A DNA stretch of 25,926 nt from assembly GCA_031296355.1 (NCBI GenBank), contig JARLFX010000268.1, positions 1 through 25,926 of the forward strand, written 5' to 3'. Positions 1 to 7,128 of the stretch are shown piece after piece. Source of the stretch: Acidobacteriaceae bacterium (lineage in GTDB: Bacteria; Acidobacteriota; Terriglobia; Terriglobales; Acidobacteriaceae). A program made the position numbers and the translations under genes. Every line of letters begins with the position of its first letter. Position 1 is the stretch's first letter. Under the pieces are notes generated by a model. The model was not told the DNA's origin, searched no databases, and worked only from the letters and a program-made list of their open reading frames with translations.

Positions 1-27
1 CCCTACCCCGTCGGCATCTAGTGTCCT

Positions 28-112
28 GAGTCATGTGTTCACTGCATAGCCCCTGTGGCTCACCGCGTAGCTCCTGTGGCTCACCGCATAGACCTTGTCA
101 TTCACTGCATCA
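28..112. repeat. Degenerate 21-bp tandem repeat array
   Basis: Four head-to-tail units of 21-22 bp lie at 28-48, 49-69, 70-90 and 91-112. Units 2 and 3 differ at only two bases and share the core CTGTGGCTCACCGC; units 1 and 4 share TTCACTGCAT. The array runs directly into a copy of the TCATTCTGAGCGCAGCG repeat. The overlapping reading frame has no ribosome binding site and no recognisable protein, so this looks non-coding. Confidence 0.7.
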
Positions 113-117
113 ACCTT

Positions 118-265
118 GTCATTCTGAGCGCAGCGAAGAATCTGCTTTTAAAGAATGTACGTCCCGGCGAACTGAACCAAACCGCATCCACTGAACAAAA
201 CCGGCTTGCCCGGATTAAGCCCCTGGCTTCAGCCGGGGGAGTGGGGCTTCAGCCCCGGAGGGTCG
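118..265. repeat. Interspersed repeat locus 1 with GGCTTCAGCC hairpins
   Basis: A copy of the repeat with core TGAGCGCAGCGAAGAATCT lies at 118-145. Two hairpins follow. One is around 220-239, with arms CCCCTGGCT and AGCCGGGGG around TC. The other is around 242-255, with arms GGGGCT and AGCCCC around TC. Related copies occur near 2.5, 6.7 and 8.7 kb. The rest of 1-364 holds no gene I can support. Confidence 0.65.
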
Positions 266-364
266 CCGCAATACTCCACTGCTGCCAATCTCTCCATCAA
301 AAATGTTTCCGCTGTAGAAAATCCCTGATACTCCAGCCTCCCGCGTATTAGGATTGGAGGGGTC

Positions 365-769
365 ATGGGCAGCGTACTTTTAGATGTGTTGGTGCTGCTC
401 GCAGCCTACGGCGTCACCGTAGGCATTGCGCTCGCACTGCTTTTTCTCACCTTCGCAACGGCTCCCCGGATGCTGTCGCGCAGCAACGACCCCCATCCCC
501 GCCTGCTGGTTCTCAACGCTCTTATCTGGCTGCTCGCGGCTGCGGCGGGTGGCGCGATCATCGCCTATCTGGCGCAGTTTTACCCTCTGTTTGTCGCGCT
601 GGCCTTCGCCTGTCTTCTCTTCGCTGCGATCTTTTCAGTAGCTTCCGAGGGCATCGGCAAAACCTCGCTGAACTACGAAGTCGCCGTGGCAGCCTGCGCA
701 TCTGCCGGCGCCATGCTGGGTTGCCTGGCGATGCAGTTCTACCATCTGCACGTCCACATCCTGCTTTAG
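365..769 (+). CDS. Small four-helix membrane protein, unknown function
   Basis: A 134-aa protein that I do not recognise. Four hydrophobic segments are visible at about residues 6-32, 48-70, 73-92 and 104-124, so it is almost certainly an integral inner-membrane protein. A charged, proline-containing loop (about 36-47) separates helices 1 and 2, and the C-terminus carries a small histidine cluster (HLHVH). The ATG start is well supported by a GGAGGGG ribosome binding site a few bases upstream. It stands alone, bordered on both sides by tandem repeats of 21-bp period, with a hairpin terminator about 200 bases downstream. The composition fits a real gene of the host. It could be a small transporter-like or respiratory accessory subunit, but nothing in the sequence proves that. 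Confidence 0.8.
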   Translation: MGSVLLDVLVLLAAYGVTVGIALALLFLTFATAPRMLSRSNDPHPRLLVLNALIWLLAAAAGGAIIAYLAQFYPLFVALAFACLLFAAIFSVASEGIGKTSLNYEVAVAACASAGAMLGCLAMQFYHLHVHILL

Positions 770-800
770 GATGCTGGAAAAGTAGTGCCTTCATGAAAAT

Positions 801-860
801 GAACTCCGTTTGAATCAAGCCGAACTCTGTTTGATTCAAAATGAACTCCGTTTTGAAAGG
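801..860. repeat. Second 21-bp-period tandem repeat
   Basis: Units start with GAACTCYGTTTGA at 801, 822 and 843, giving an exact 21-bp period; the third unit is partial. They lie just after the 134-aa membrane gene and run into a GGGACTTTAGTCCC hairpin at about 863-876. The unit sequence is unrelated to the array at 28-112, which has the same period. Confidence 0.7.
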
Positions 861-972
861 GTGGGACTTTAGTCCCGCCGTAAGCCCATTTTCCCAACGT
901 GGCTTTAGCCACTGAGGAACTGTTTCCGCCGCGAATGGACTTTCTCAACACCCTCGTTAACCTGTAACAACA

Positions 973-1001
973 AAAAGGCCCGGATCATCTCCGGGCCTTT
1001 T
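973..1001 (-). terminator. Strong hairpin terminator, bidirectional shape
   Basis: A perfect 11-bp stem with arms AAAAGGCCCGG and CCGGGCCTTTT surrounds a 7-base loop. A-rich and T-rich flanks make it work in either direction. It sits 22 bases after the stop of the minus-strand beta-barrel gene, which is its most likely client. The plus-strand membrane gene ends about 200 bases away on the other side and could also use it. Confidence 0.9.
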
Positions 1002-1023
1002 GTCATTGCACTTGGTTTTATTC

Positions 1024-2049
1024 TTAGAAACGGATGCCAAACGTGACCGGAATGTACTCCGTCTTGAAGTTAGCTGGCGGGTACCCATACTGCGGGAACG
1101 CCGCGCTGGCATTGTTCGAGCTCGGCGAGTTGTCGACCCATACGTAGCGCGCCTCGGCAAACAGCTTCAGATTGCTGAAGCTCGATACCTTGTACGTCAG
1201 GCCCGCGCCGATGTTCAAACCACCCGCGTTGTTCGAGAAGTTCTGCACCGTCTGGTTCGCGTTGTAGCTGTAGCAACCGTAGTAGTAGTCGCAAGCCGTC
1301 TGCGTCGTTGGCGTGGTGAAGTCCGTGATCTTGCGATAGAAACCACCGCCGCCAATCACATAGGCTCCCGTCTTACCGCTGCTGTAGAAGGTCAGCACCG
1401 GCTCCAGCGTGAACGACCAGGTGTGCGCCGTGCCATTCAAAGCGGTCAACTGCGACACCGGATTAAGGATGCCTGCAGGCGTCGAATCATAATAAAGAAT
1501 CGCCTGATTCAGCACATTGATCTCTGTCGCCAGCTCAGAGTTCGGAATGCCGAAGTGGTCGTAGCTGTACTCGGCCAGCACCGCAAAATTCTTGTTGAAC
1601 GCACGGCCTGCGCCAAACGTGAACTTGTAGCTCGGAGTGAGGTATGGGCCAGAGGTCTGCGTCGGCACGGTGAAACCTGCTCCCGCCTCCCACGCGATCT
1701 TGCTGGAACCATCTGCGTTGGTATAGCGGTCACGGTAGGTCGGGCGGCCGTACGGGCGGCGCCGCGGCGGTCCGCCGTATCCTCCGCCATACTGTGGATT
1801 TGCATCTGCATTCGGCCCGATCGCGGAGAGCCCCAGGCTCGCGCGCTCGCCTGCGACTGCATCATCCTGGGTTCCGGTTGCAGAGCTGGAGAAGAGCTGC
1901 AGATTCGGCGTGGGCAGCTGGCTGGAAAAAGCCGGGGCTGTCGTCTGCTGAGCACCCGCAGGCAAAGCGGCAACGCCGCCCACCAGCAAAAGCGCAACCG
2001 CAACTACGCGGAATCGGGATAAAGGCTGAAGACTCTGTTTCAAATACAT
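1024..2049 (-). CDS. Outer-membrane beta-barrel protein
   Basis: A 341-aa secreted protein, most likely a monomeric outer-membrane beta-barrel. Residues 1-33 form a signal peptide: positive N-terminus, hydrophobic core around 15-29, and an AGA-Q type cleavage site. A Q/T/S-rich linker and a Gly/Pro/Arg/Tyr-rich stretch (about 85-110) follow. The remainder shows alternating aromatic/hydrophobic strands separated by polar turns and ends in a C-terminal phenylalanine (FGIRF), the usual outer-membrane insertion signal. Two cysteines lie close together in a tyrosine-rich loop (CDYYYGCY). An AAGGAG ribosome binding site lies eight bases before the ATG, and a strong terminator follows the stop. It is monocistronic. 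Surface or adhesion roles are possible, but no specific function is visible. Confidence 0.85.
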   Translation of the reverse strand: MYLKQSLQPLSRFRVVAVALLLVGGVAALPAGAQQTTAPAFSSQLPTPNLQLFSSSATGTQDDAVAGERASLGLSAIGPNADANPQYGGGYGGPPRRRPYGRPTYRDRYTNADGSSKIAWEAGAGFTVPTQTSGPYLTPSYKFTFGAGRAFNKNFAVLAEYSYDHFGIPNSELATEINVLNQAILYYDSTPAGILNPVSQLTALNGTAHTWSFTLEPVLTFYSSGKTGAYVIGGGGFYRKITDFTTPTTQTACDYYYGCYSYNANQTVQNFSNNAGGLNIGAGLTYKVSSFSNLKLFAEARYVWVDNSPSSNNASAAFPQYGYPPANFKTEYIPVTFGIRF

Positions 2050-2221
2050 GGGTTAGGCTCCTTCTAGTCGTGCAGATATATCCGTTGTGTTAGACACATG
2101 TTTCCGGGAGAAGTTTCACCCCGGCGAGACCCGTTCTCTATCTTATGAGACTGATGCATCCCGCGCCCATTTGTTTGTATCCTGCTGAATATCAGACGTT
2201 ATCAAGCTCCAAAACGGCACA

Positions 2222-2252
2222 ATGGGCCGAAAAGAAATTCTCTCCGGCCCAT
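2222..2252. other. Inverted repeat in long intergenic region
   Basis: An 8-bp perfect inverted repeat has arms ATGGGCCG and CGGCCCAT and a 15-base AT-rich loop. It lies about 170 bases upstream of the beta-barrel gene, in the 2050-2653 gap. No T run follows on either strand, so an intrinsic terminator is unlikely. It may be a regulatory dyad or a decayed repeat. Confidence 0.4.
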
Positions 2253-2411
2253 CGTGTGATTTGTCAGGAATTGTCTGCTACCACTCATCAAGCTTGTCAG
2301 CTTAGTTCCCGCCACAGAAGCGGGTGCCCCAGGTCTCGCTTCTGAGATCTGGGTTTTCGCAGTAGCACGCATCAGTCCGCTACAAGCGACGTTCCGAGTC
2401 CTATCCAATGC

Positions 2412-2583
2412 TTATCGAAGAATCTGCTCTTGCCTCTGCTTCTGCTGTTGCATCAACATCTGCTTTTGCTTCTGCTTCTGCATCTGCTTCTGCCTTTGCG
2501 TTTGCCGTTGCTTCTGAGGTAGGTGCGGGCTTTAGCCCGCACACTACAAACCGCCACAGAACCGGGCTTCAGCCCCTGAGGTA
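2412..2583. repeat. Composite intergenic repeat, copy A
   Basis: In order: a truncated copy of the TGAGCGCAGCGAAGAATCT repeat (2413-2426); an imperfect six-base TCTGCT/TTTGCT array (about 2423-2515); a hairpin with arms GTGCGGGCT and AGCCCGCAC (2523-2542); and a second hairpin GGGCT/AGCCC (2564-2575) ending CTGAGGTA. The same order recurs at 6631-6763. The plus-strand reading frame (Ala-Ser-Phe-Ala repeats) is a product of the six-base array and has no support as a gene. Confidence 0.75.
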
Positions 2584-2603
2584 CGCTTCTGTCTCTGCGA
2601 CCA

Positions 2604-2640
2604 GCGGGAGCCGCTTCCGCGAGCGAAGCGAGCCTCCCGC
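2604..2640. other. Long stable hairpin downstream of rne
   Basis: Outer arms GCGGGAG (2604-2610) and CTCCCGC (2634-2640) enclose a second stem, CGCTTC.GC with GCGAAGCG. This gives a long, GC-rich, nearly continuous hairpin 14 bases past the rne stop. No T run follows on the minus strand, so it may act as a 3'-end stabiliser or a weak or factor-aided terminator for rne. Confidence 0.5.
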
Positions 2641-2653
2641 CATCCGCCCAGGA

Positions 2654-5600
2654 TTAGTGGATGTCGAACTGCTCCGGATGCAGCGCAGGATCGCTCTTCA
2701 CCAGAATCGTCTTCCCCGCCATCTCTTCCATCTCCGAGAGCCACTTGGCCCCGTTCGACTTCAGCTGCTTCACCACCTCAGGATGCACGCGCAGCATAAT
2801 ATCGCCGCGGTCCAGCGACTTATGCATCTTGCGCATCTCGATGTAGATGTCGTTGCATACCGTCACCGCGCTCTTCACCATGCCGGTACCCTGGCAGATC
2901 GAGCACGTCGTTGAGAGCGTACGCTCCAGGCTCTGCTTCACCCGCTTACGCGTAATGGCGATCAGGCCAAAGTCGTTGAACGGCAGCACCTTCGATGGCG
3001 CGCGGTCGCTCTTCAACTCATCTTCCAGCGCCTGCAACACCTTGTTGCGGTTCTTGCGCTCGTCCATATCGATGAAGTCGATCACGATGATGCCGCCCAG
3101 GTCGCGCAGGCGAATCTGCCGCACGATCTCCGGAATCGCATCCAGGTTCGTCTTCAGAATCGTGTCTTCAAGCCGCGCCGTCTTGCCCACGTACTTGCCC
3201 GTGTTGATGTCTATGGCGACCAGCGCCTCCGTCTGGTTGATCACAATCGATCCGCCCGACTTCAGCCATACCTTGCTGCGCAGCGCCTTGTTGATCTCTT
3301 CCGTAATGCCGAACTGCTCAAACAGCGGCACGTCCTTCGAATACAACTTCACCCGGCGAATCAGGCTCGGCTGGAACCTCTGCAGGAAGCGCAGTACGCG
3401 CTCGTACTCCGGCTCCGAATCCACCCAGATCGCCGAGAAATTGTCCGTCACCTGGTCGCGCAGAATCCGCTCTACCAGGTTCAGATCGTGATAAATCAGC
3501 GCGGGCGACTTCGAGCTCTCGCTGCGCTCCTTGATGCCGTTCCACAAATTGATCAGGAAGCGCAGGTCAGCGCGAAGCTCTTCTTCGTTCGCTCCATCCG
3601 CCGCCGTCCGCACGATGAATCCGCCCGTCGCGTCTCCCTTCTCGTTCAGCAGCACATGCTTCAGCCGCCGCCGCTCTTCGTCCGATGCGATCTTGCGCGA
3701 TACGCCGATGTGGTTCACCGTCGGCATAAACACCAGGAAGCGTCCCGGCAGCGCGATGTGGCTCGTGATCCGTGCGCCCTTCTTCGCAATGGGCTCCTTC
3801 GCGATCTGCACCAGAATCTCCTGCCCCGGTTTCAGCAGATCGCTGATCACCGGCAACGGAGTCTGCGGTGCATGGCTGCGTCCACCCGGCCCGCTGCGTC
3901 CTCTGCGGCCATCCCGGCGTCCACGGTCTCCACCGCCACCACTGCGATTGCCACGGTCACGGTCGCCTCTGCGGCCATCCCGGCGTCCACGGCGCTCCTG
4001 CGGCGGCGCTGCGCCATCGGCAACGGCATCGTCCGCGGCCACTTCTTCTTCGCCGCCAAACTCTTCCCCGCCGTCCGCTTCAAAACTCTCTTCTTCCACG
4101 TCAGATTCGGCAAAGCCCTCAGAGAATCCCTCCTCTTCGTCTTCGTCCGGATCGGCGCTCGTCATCTCGTCGATTGACATGTCCCGCAGGATCGAACCCA
4201 GCGCTTCCGCGCCCTCCACGGTCTCTTCTTCCATGTCTTCCAGGTCGCCGTCCTCCGCGTGCAGAGCGAACGGCCCACCCTCGAACTCTTCTTCTTCGAT
4301 GATCTCTTCTTCCAGCTCACCCGCTCCGGGCGCGAACGCCAGCGGATCGTGCATCTCCACCGTCTCCTGCGCCGGGCGAACCTCGCCCGCCAGCTCCGTA
4401 TACGGCACCGAGTGCGCTGCCGCCACCGGATCAGACTCCGTCAGATGCCCAATCGTCCCCTGGTCCAGCATCTCGCCGGTCGGCTGCACTGTGGTGTACT
4501 CATGCACCCCGCCGATCTCCGCCGCCTGCTCCGCTTCCGGCTCAGATTCAGCCACCTCAAACACAGGCTCAGCAATCTCGGCCACCGTCTCAGCTTCCAC
4601 CACCGGCGCATCTTCCACGCTATGGCGATACTCGCTGGGTGCGCCCGGATCCACGCGATACGATGCTGAAGCCTCTTCCGGCTCATACTCCACTGGCGGC
4701 GCTTCCGCCACTGGCTGCGCTTCTACCACCGCCGTCTCTGGAACCTCGTGCGCCTCTGCCTTGTCCTCCGCGATCTCCGGCCCAACTTCGCTCTCAAAGA
4801 TCTCTTCGGCAAACTTTTCTGGCTCTGCTGGCACTGCCGTCAGTCCAGGCTGGTGCTCATGCTGCTGCGGATTCCCCGGGCGCACCTCATGCCGTCCGTC
4901 GCGCCGCCCACGGCCACCGCGATCTCGTCCACGGTCGCCGCGCGATTCACCGCGCTCCTGTCCACGATCACCCCGCGATTCACCCCGCGCAGCTCCCTGT
5001 CCAGCATTCCGCGGACGAATCGTCTCACCCGGCAACACCGCTCCGCCGTCCCATCCGGTCAGCGGCGCTTCCACAATATTTGAAGGCTTCGCCTTCGGCG
5101 CATCGTCCGATGCATGAATATCCGCGGTTCCTGCCTGCACTGCATCATCCGCCGCGCGATAACGCGCCAGCGACTCACCCGGCAGCAGCAACGGCTCCGC
5201 CGGCTTGGCCGCAAACTGCTCGCCGCCATACTCCGCCTCGCGGCTCGGCCGATCCTCGCGCCCGCCACGCTCTTCGCGCCCACGCCCACCGCGGCCATCC
5301 CGGCGTCCGTCCCTGCGGCCCTCATCGCGCCGCGGACGTTCCTGCCGATCTTCCTGCGCCGGCGCTGCTTCCGCCGGAATAATCTCCACCGGCTCTTCGT
5401 CGTAGCCGCCCTCGATCACCACCTCAGGTGTTACCGGCGCATTCTGCTGCTCCGGCTGGCCCTCGCGGGCCCCGCCACTGCGTCCACGGCGGCGTCCACG
5501 ACGTCCCCGCCAGCGGCGCGAACCATCCGCGCCCGGCGCTCCGGAACCAATCTCGTCTCCCTCGCCGTCTCCAGCCGGAGCAGCGCTCTCGCCCTGCGGC

Positions 5601-5992
5601 GCGCCCTCTGCAGGCCTGCGCTCGTCGCGATTGCGGTCACGCCCACGCCCGCCCCGGTCGCCGCGTCCACGGTCGCCACGGTCATTGCCGCGGTCGCCGC
5701 TGCGCTCCGGTTTAATGTCTCCGGTAGCCGCCGAGGTATCGAACTCGGCAGAATCCACCGCAGCATCTTCCATGAAGTCCGTGACATACAGGAACGCATC
5801 GCGCTCCAGGCCGATGTCCACGAAGCTCGATTGCATGCCGGGCAGCACGCGGGTTACTTTTCCGTTGTAGATGGAGCCGGCCAGCGTGTATTCGTTCTCG
5901 CGCTCGTAGTAAATCTCGGCCAGTTGGTCATTTTCCACCACCGCGAGACGCGTCTCGTGCGGTGTGGAGGAAATATAAATCTCTTTCGACAT
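2654..5992 (-). CDS. rne: Ribonuclease E/G family endonuclease with giant insertion
   Basis: A single-strand RNA endonuclease of the RNase E/G family, 1112 aa from the ATG at 5992. That start matches the family N-terminus (MSKEIYISSTPHETRLAV); an in-frame extension of 19 residues upstream has no family similarity. Residues 1-74 are the first half of the S1 domain. About 75-713 is low-complexity, with RGD/GRR-rich blocks alternating with strongly acidic Glu-rich blocks. The S1 domain resumes at about 714 (VISDLLKPGQ). The 5' sensor/RNase H and catalytic regions follow, with aspartates at D928 (VAIDINTGK) and D972 (IVIDFIDMD). The zinc-link pair is C1030 and C1033 (CSIC). In relatives, rng/rne lies next to mre genes, which fits rodA upstream. 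It probably governs mRNA decay and rRNA processing, and the charged insert may bind RNA or partners. Confidence 0.95.
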   Translation of the reverse strand: MSKEIYISSTPHETRLAVVENDQLAEIYYERENEYTLAGSIYNGKVTRVLPGMQSSFVDIGLERDAFLYVTDFMEDAAVDSAEFDTSAATGDIKPERSGDRGNDRGDRGRGDRGGRGRDRNRDERRPAEGAPQGESAAPAGDGEGDEIGSGAPGADGSRRWRGRRGRRRGRSGGAREGQPEQQNAPVTPEVVIEGGYDEEPVEIIPAEAAPAQEDRQERPRRDEGRRDGRRDGRGGRGREERGGREDRPSREAEYGGEQFAAKPAEPLLLPGESLARYRAADDAVQAGTADIHASDDAPKAKPSNIVEAPLTGWDGGAVLPGETIRPRNAGQGAARGESRGDRGQERGESRGDRGRDRGGRGRRDGRHEVRPGNPQQHEHQPGLTAVPAEPEKFAEEIFESEVGPEIAEDKAEAHEVPETAVVEAQPVAEAPPVEYEPEEASASYRVDPGAPSEYRHSVEDAPVVEAETVAEIAEPVFEVAESEPEAEQAAEIGGVHEYTTVQPTGEMLDQGTIGHLTESDPVAAAHSVPYTELAGEVRPAQETVEMHDPLAFAPGAGELEEEIIEEEEFEGGPFALHAEDGDLEDMEEETVEGAEALGSILRDMSIDEMTSADPDEDEEEGFSEGFAESDVEEESFEADGGEEFGGEEEVAADDAVADGAAPPQERRGRRDGRRGDRDRGNRSGGGGDRGRRDGRRGRSGPGGRSHAPQTPLPVISDLLKPGQEILVQIAKEPIAKKGARITSHIALPGRFLVFMPTVNHIGVSRKIASDEERRRLKHVLLNEKGDATGGFIVRTAADGANEEELRADLRFLINLWNGIKERSESSKSPALIYHDLNLVERILRDQVTDNFSAIWVDSEPEYERVLRFLQRFQPSLIRRVKLYSKDVPLFEQFGITEEINKALRSKVWLKSGGSIVINQTEALVAIDINTGKYVGKTARLEDTILKTNLDAIPEIVRQIRLRDLGGIIVIDFIDMDERKNRNKVLQALEDELKSDRAPSKVLPFNDFGLIAITRKRVKQSLERTLSTTCSICQGTGMVKSAVTVCNDIYIEMRKMHKSLDRGDIMLRVHPEVVKQLKSNGAKWLSEMEEMAGKTILVKSDPALHPEQFDIH

Positions 5993-6560
5993 GCTTCTAT
6001 CTCTTTCTGCCCGCCCGATTCCATCGGTTGCAGGCGGCAGACGAGACACAGAGTCCGGCAGCTGAAGGCTTACGCCCTTGCTGCTCTGGTTGCGGCGGAG
6101 AGGATGTGGCGGGGATTGCTATGGGCGCGGGTAAGATGCAGGGCCGCATGTCCAGCGCCGGCTGCCGCGATTGCGGGGCCACGCAGGGCATTCTTACGGG
6201 AGGCATCTGTAAAGCGCATGCTGCAAACCTTATCTGAGTGAACTCTGCGATTTTGTGACCAACTCAACCTCAAATATCGAGGTGGGGCCGTTAGCCGTCG
6301 CGCTCACTCCCAAATCCTGTCCGGTCGCACTTTGATTGAATCCTGTGCCTGGCCGGCCTTGTAACTAGTTTCTTTTCCAATCTCTTACTGCTCGCGGCGG
6401 CTGCAATTAGCGGCCCCGGGGAGCGTGTCACCACCCGGTGAAAGGGTGGGCCCTGCATAGAGTCTCGCGTCTCTGGCATCTACAGCCGTCGGTCGCGCTA
6501 CGGACTCGCTCATCTGCGATAGTCCTTCTTTATTTATACCACCTTCGACTTTTCGACGCT
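5993..6560. other. Long intergenic region upstream of rne
   Basis: I find no supportable gene here. It must carry the rne promoter and 5' leader, but no convincing -35/-10 pair with normal spacing is visible on the minus strand. Small features include a CCTC/GAGG dyad near 6268-6282, a direct repeat of AATCCTGT 28 bases apart around 6312-6347, and a CCACCC/GGGTGG hairpin around 6431-6449. Short reading frames lack ribosome binding sites and family features. Confidence 0.4.
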
Positions 6561-6630
6561 TTCAGCCCCTGACATAGGTCATGCTTTTCACCGCCCCTAA
6601 CCACGTCATGCTTTTCGCAGCCCTACCCGC

Positions 6631-6763
6631 GTCATCCTGAGCGCAGCGAAGGATCTCAATATTTGTTTTTGCCTCTGCTGTTGCTTTTGTTTTAAAGGTA
6701 GGTGAGGGCTTCAGCCCGCACTTTACAGGCATCCACAAAAGCGGGCTTCAGCCCCTGAGGTAA
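6631..6763. repeat. Composite intergenic repeat, copy B
   Basis: Same plan as 2412-2583: a TGAGCGCAGCGAAGGATCT repeat (6631-6656), a T/G/C-rich TTTGCCTCTGCTGTTGC stretch, a hairpin GTGAGGGCT/AGCCCGCAC (6702-6721), a 19-base spacer, and a second GCGGGCTTCAGCCCCTGAGGTA-type hairpin. About 70 bases of related GTCATGCTTTTC units at roughly 28-base spacing precede it (about 6567-6630). Confidence 0.75.
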
Positions 6764-6788
6764 GTTCACGTCCTTGTTCGTTTTCGCT

Positions 6789-6816
6789 GTCATTCTGAGC
6801 ACAGCGAAGAATCTGC
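6789..6816. repeat. Interspersed TCATTCTGAGC repeat copy
   Basis: It matches the copy at 118-145 over 28 bases with one change (GAGCACAGCG for GAGCGCAGCG). It lies about 125 bases upstream of the tRNA-like gene and points the same way as the other copies. Confidence 0.7.
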
Positions 6817-6926
6817 TTCCTTGTCCTAAAATGACCGTGAATGTCACGGGACGCCCACCTTGTGCCCAGCCTCTCGCATCGGGAATTATGTATGCTGTCC
6901 CCGTATTACTATCTCTATTTTTAACA

Positions 6927-6932
6927 TATACT
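6927..6932 (+). promoter_or_regulatory. Candidate -10 of the tRNA-like gene
   Basis: TATACT lies 11 bases before the first tRNA base, in an AT-rich stretch. This predicts a leader of only a few bases. The -35 region (about 6904-6909, TATTAC) is poor, so promoter strength is uncertain. Confidence 0.4.
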
Positions 6933-6942
6933 TAGAGGGTGG

Positions 6943-7019
6943 GCACCCGTAGCTCAGTTGGATAGAGCACACTTGTCGCAAAGTTGAGGCCGTCGGTTCG
7001 ATTCCGGCCGGGTGCTCCA
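6943..7019 (+). tRNA. tRNA-like gene with defective anticodon arm
   Basis: It folds as a 77-base tRNA with encoded CCA. The acceptor stem GCACCCG/CGGGTGC is perfect, the D stem GCTC/GAGC is perfect, the T arm GTCGG-TTCGATT-CCGGC is good, and the variable loop is five bases. The anticodon arm is abnormal: stem CACTT/AGTTG has a C-T mismatch and a T-G wobble, and the loop is GTCGCAA with G at position 32. Read by position the anticodon is CGC (Ala), but the alanine identity pair G3-U70 is absent (A3-U70). The body, including A20 in the D loop, resembles bacterial tRNA-Arg, while U73 is unusual for Arg. A T6 run follows at once. It could be a functional oddity, a pseudogene or a tRNA-derived RNA; isotype is left open. 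Confidence 0.7.
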
Positions 7020-7027
7020 CTTTTTTG

Positions 7028-7057
7028 TTGACAGTTTGTTGTCATTTTGCCGATAAT
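7028..7057 (+). promoter_or_regulatory. Near-consensus promoter antisense to PIN gene
   Basis: A perfect -35 TTGACA (7028-7033), an 18-base spacer and a -10 GATAAT (7052-7057, five of six matches) predict transcription from about 7064 on the plus strand. The only thing ahead is the 3' end of the minus-strand PIN gene. It begins eight bases after the tRNA CCA and also overlaps a 5-bp TGACA/TGTCA dyad. Confidence 0.5.
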
Positions 7058-7063
7058 AACGAC

Positions 7064-7128
7064 TGCGGCAAGTGTAATTGGTCTTAAACGGAGGGCGGGG
7101 CGATCTCGACAATCGTGCCGCCCTTTTT
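7064..7128 (+). ncRNA. Predicted small antisense RNA to PIN mRNA 3' end
   Basis: This is bounded by the promoter at 7028-7057 and by a hairpin at 7093-7123 followed by TTTTT (7124-7128). Stem: GGGCGG/CCGCCC, a G-G mismatch and a G-T wobble, then CGAT/ATCG, with a 7-base loop. The predicted transcript is about 65 bases and complementary to the last 45 bases of the PIN coding region and the 20 bases after it. This is inference from promoter and terminator shape only. The T run also encodes two lysines on the other strand, so coincidence is possible. Confidence 0.3.

Noticed and set aside
55..351. 98-codon frame at the window start
   Set aside because: Translates tandem and hairpin repeats; the next gene has a much better start signal.
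2408..2914. Ala-Ser-Phe repeat protein frame
   Set aside because: Produced by translating the six-base TCTGCT-type array plus hairpin repeats and then the antisense of rne.
3531..5117. Long plus-strand open frame (528 codons) opposite rne
   Set aside because: It mirrors the GC-rich, Arg/Gly/Glu repeat codons of the RNase E/G insert. The predicted Ser/Pro/Arg-rich protein has no domain and no ribosome binding site.
5114..6241. Plus-strand open frame of 375 codons over the rne 5' end
   Set aside because: Antisense shadow of the rne N-terminal coding region with Arg/Ala-rich composition; no family features.
6290..6480. Possible 6S-like or other structured RNA upstream of rne
   Set aside because: Only a short hairpin and an 8-base direct repeat are visible; no long closing stem with a central open bubble.
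2412..6816. CRISPR array
   Set aside because: The repeats are interspersed and composite, with no regular repeat-spacer pattern and no cas genes.
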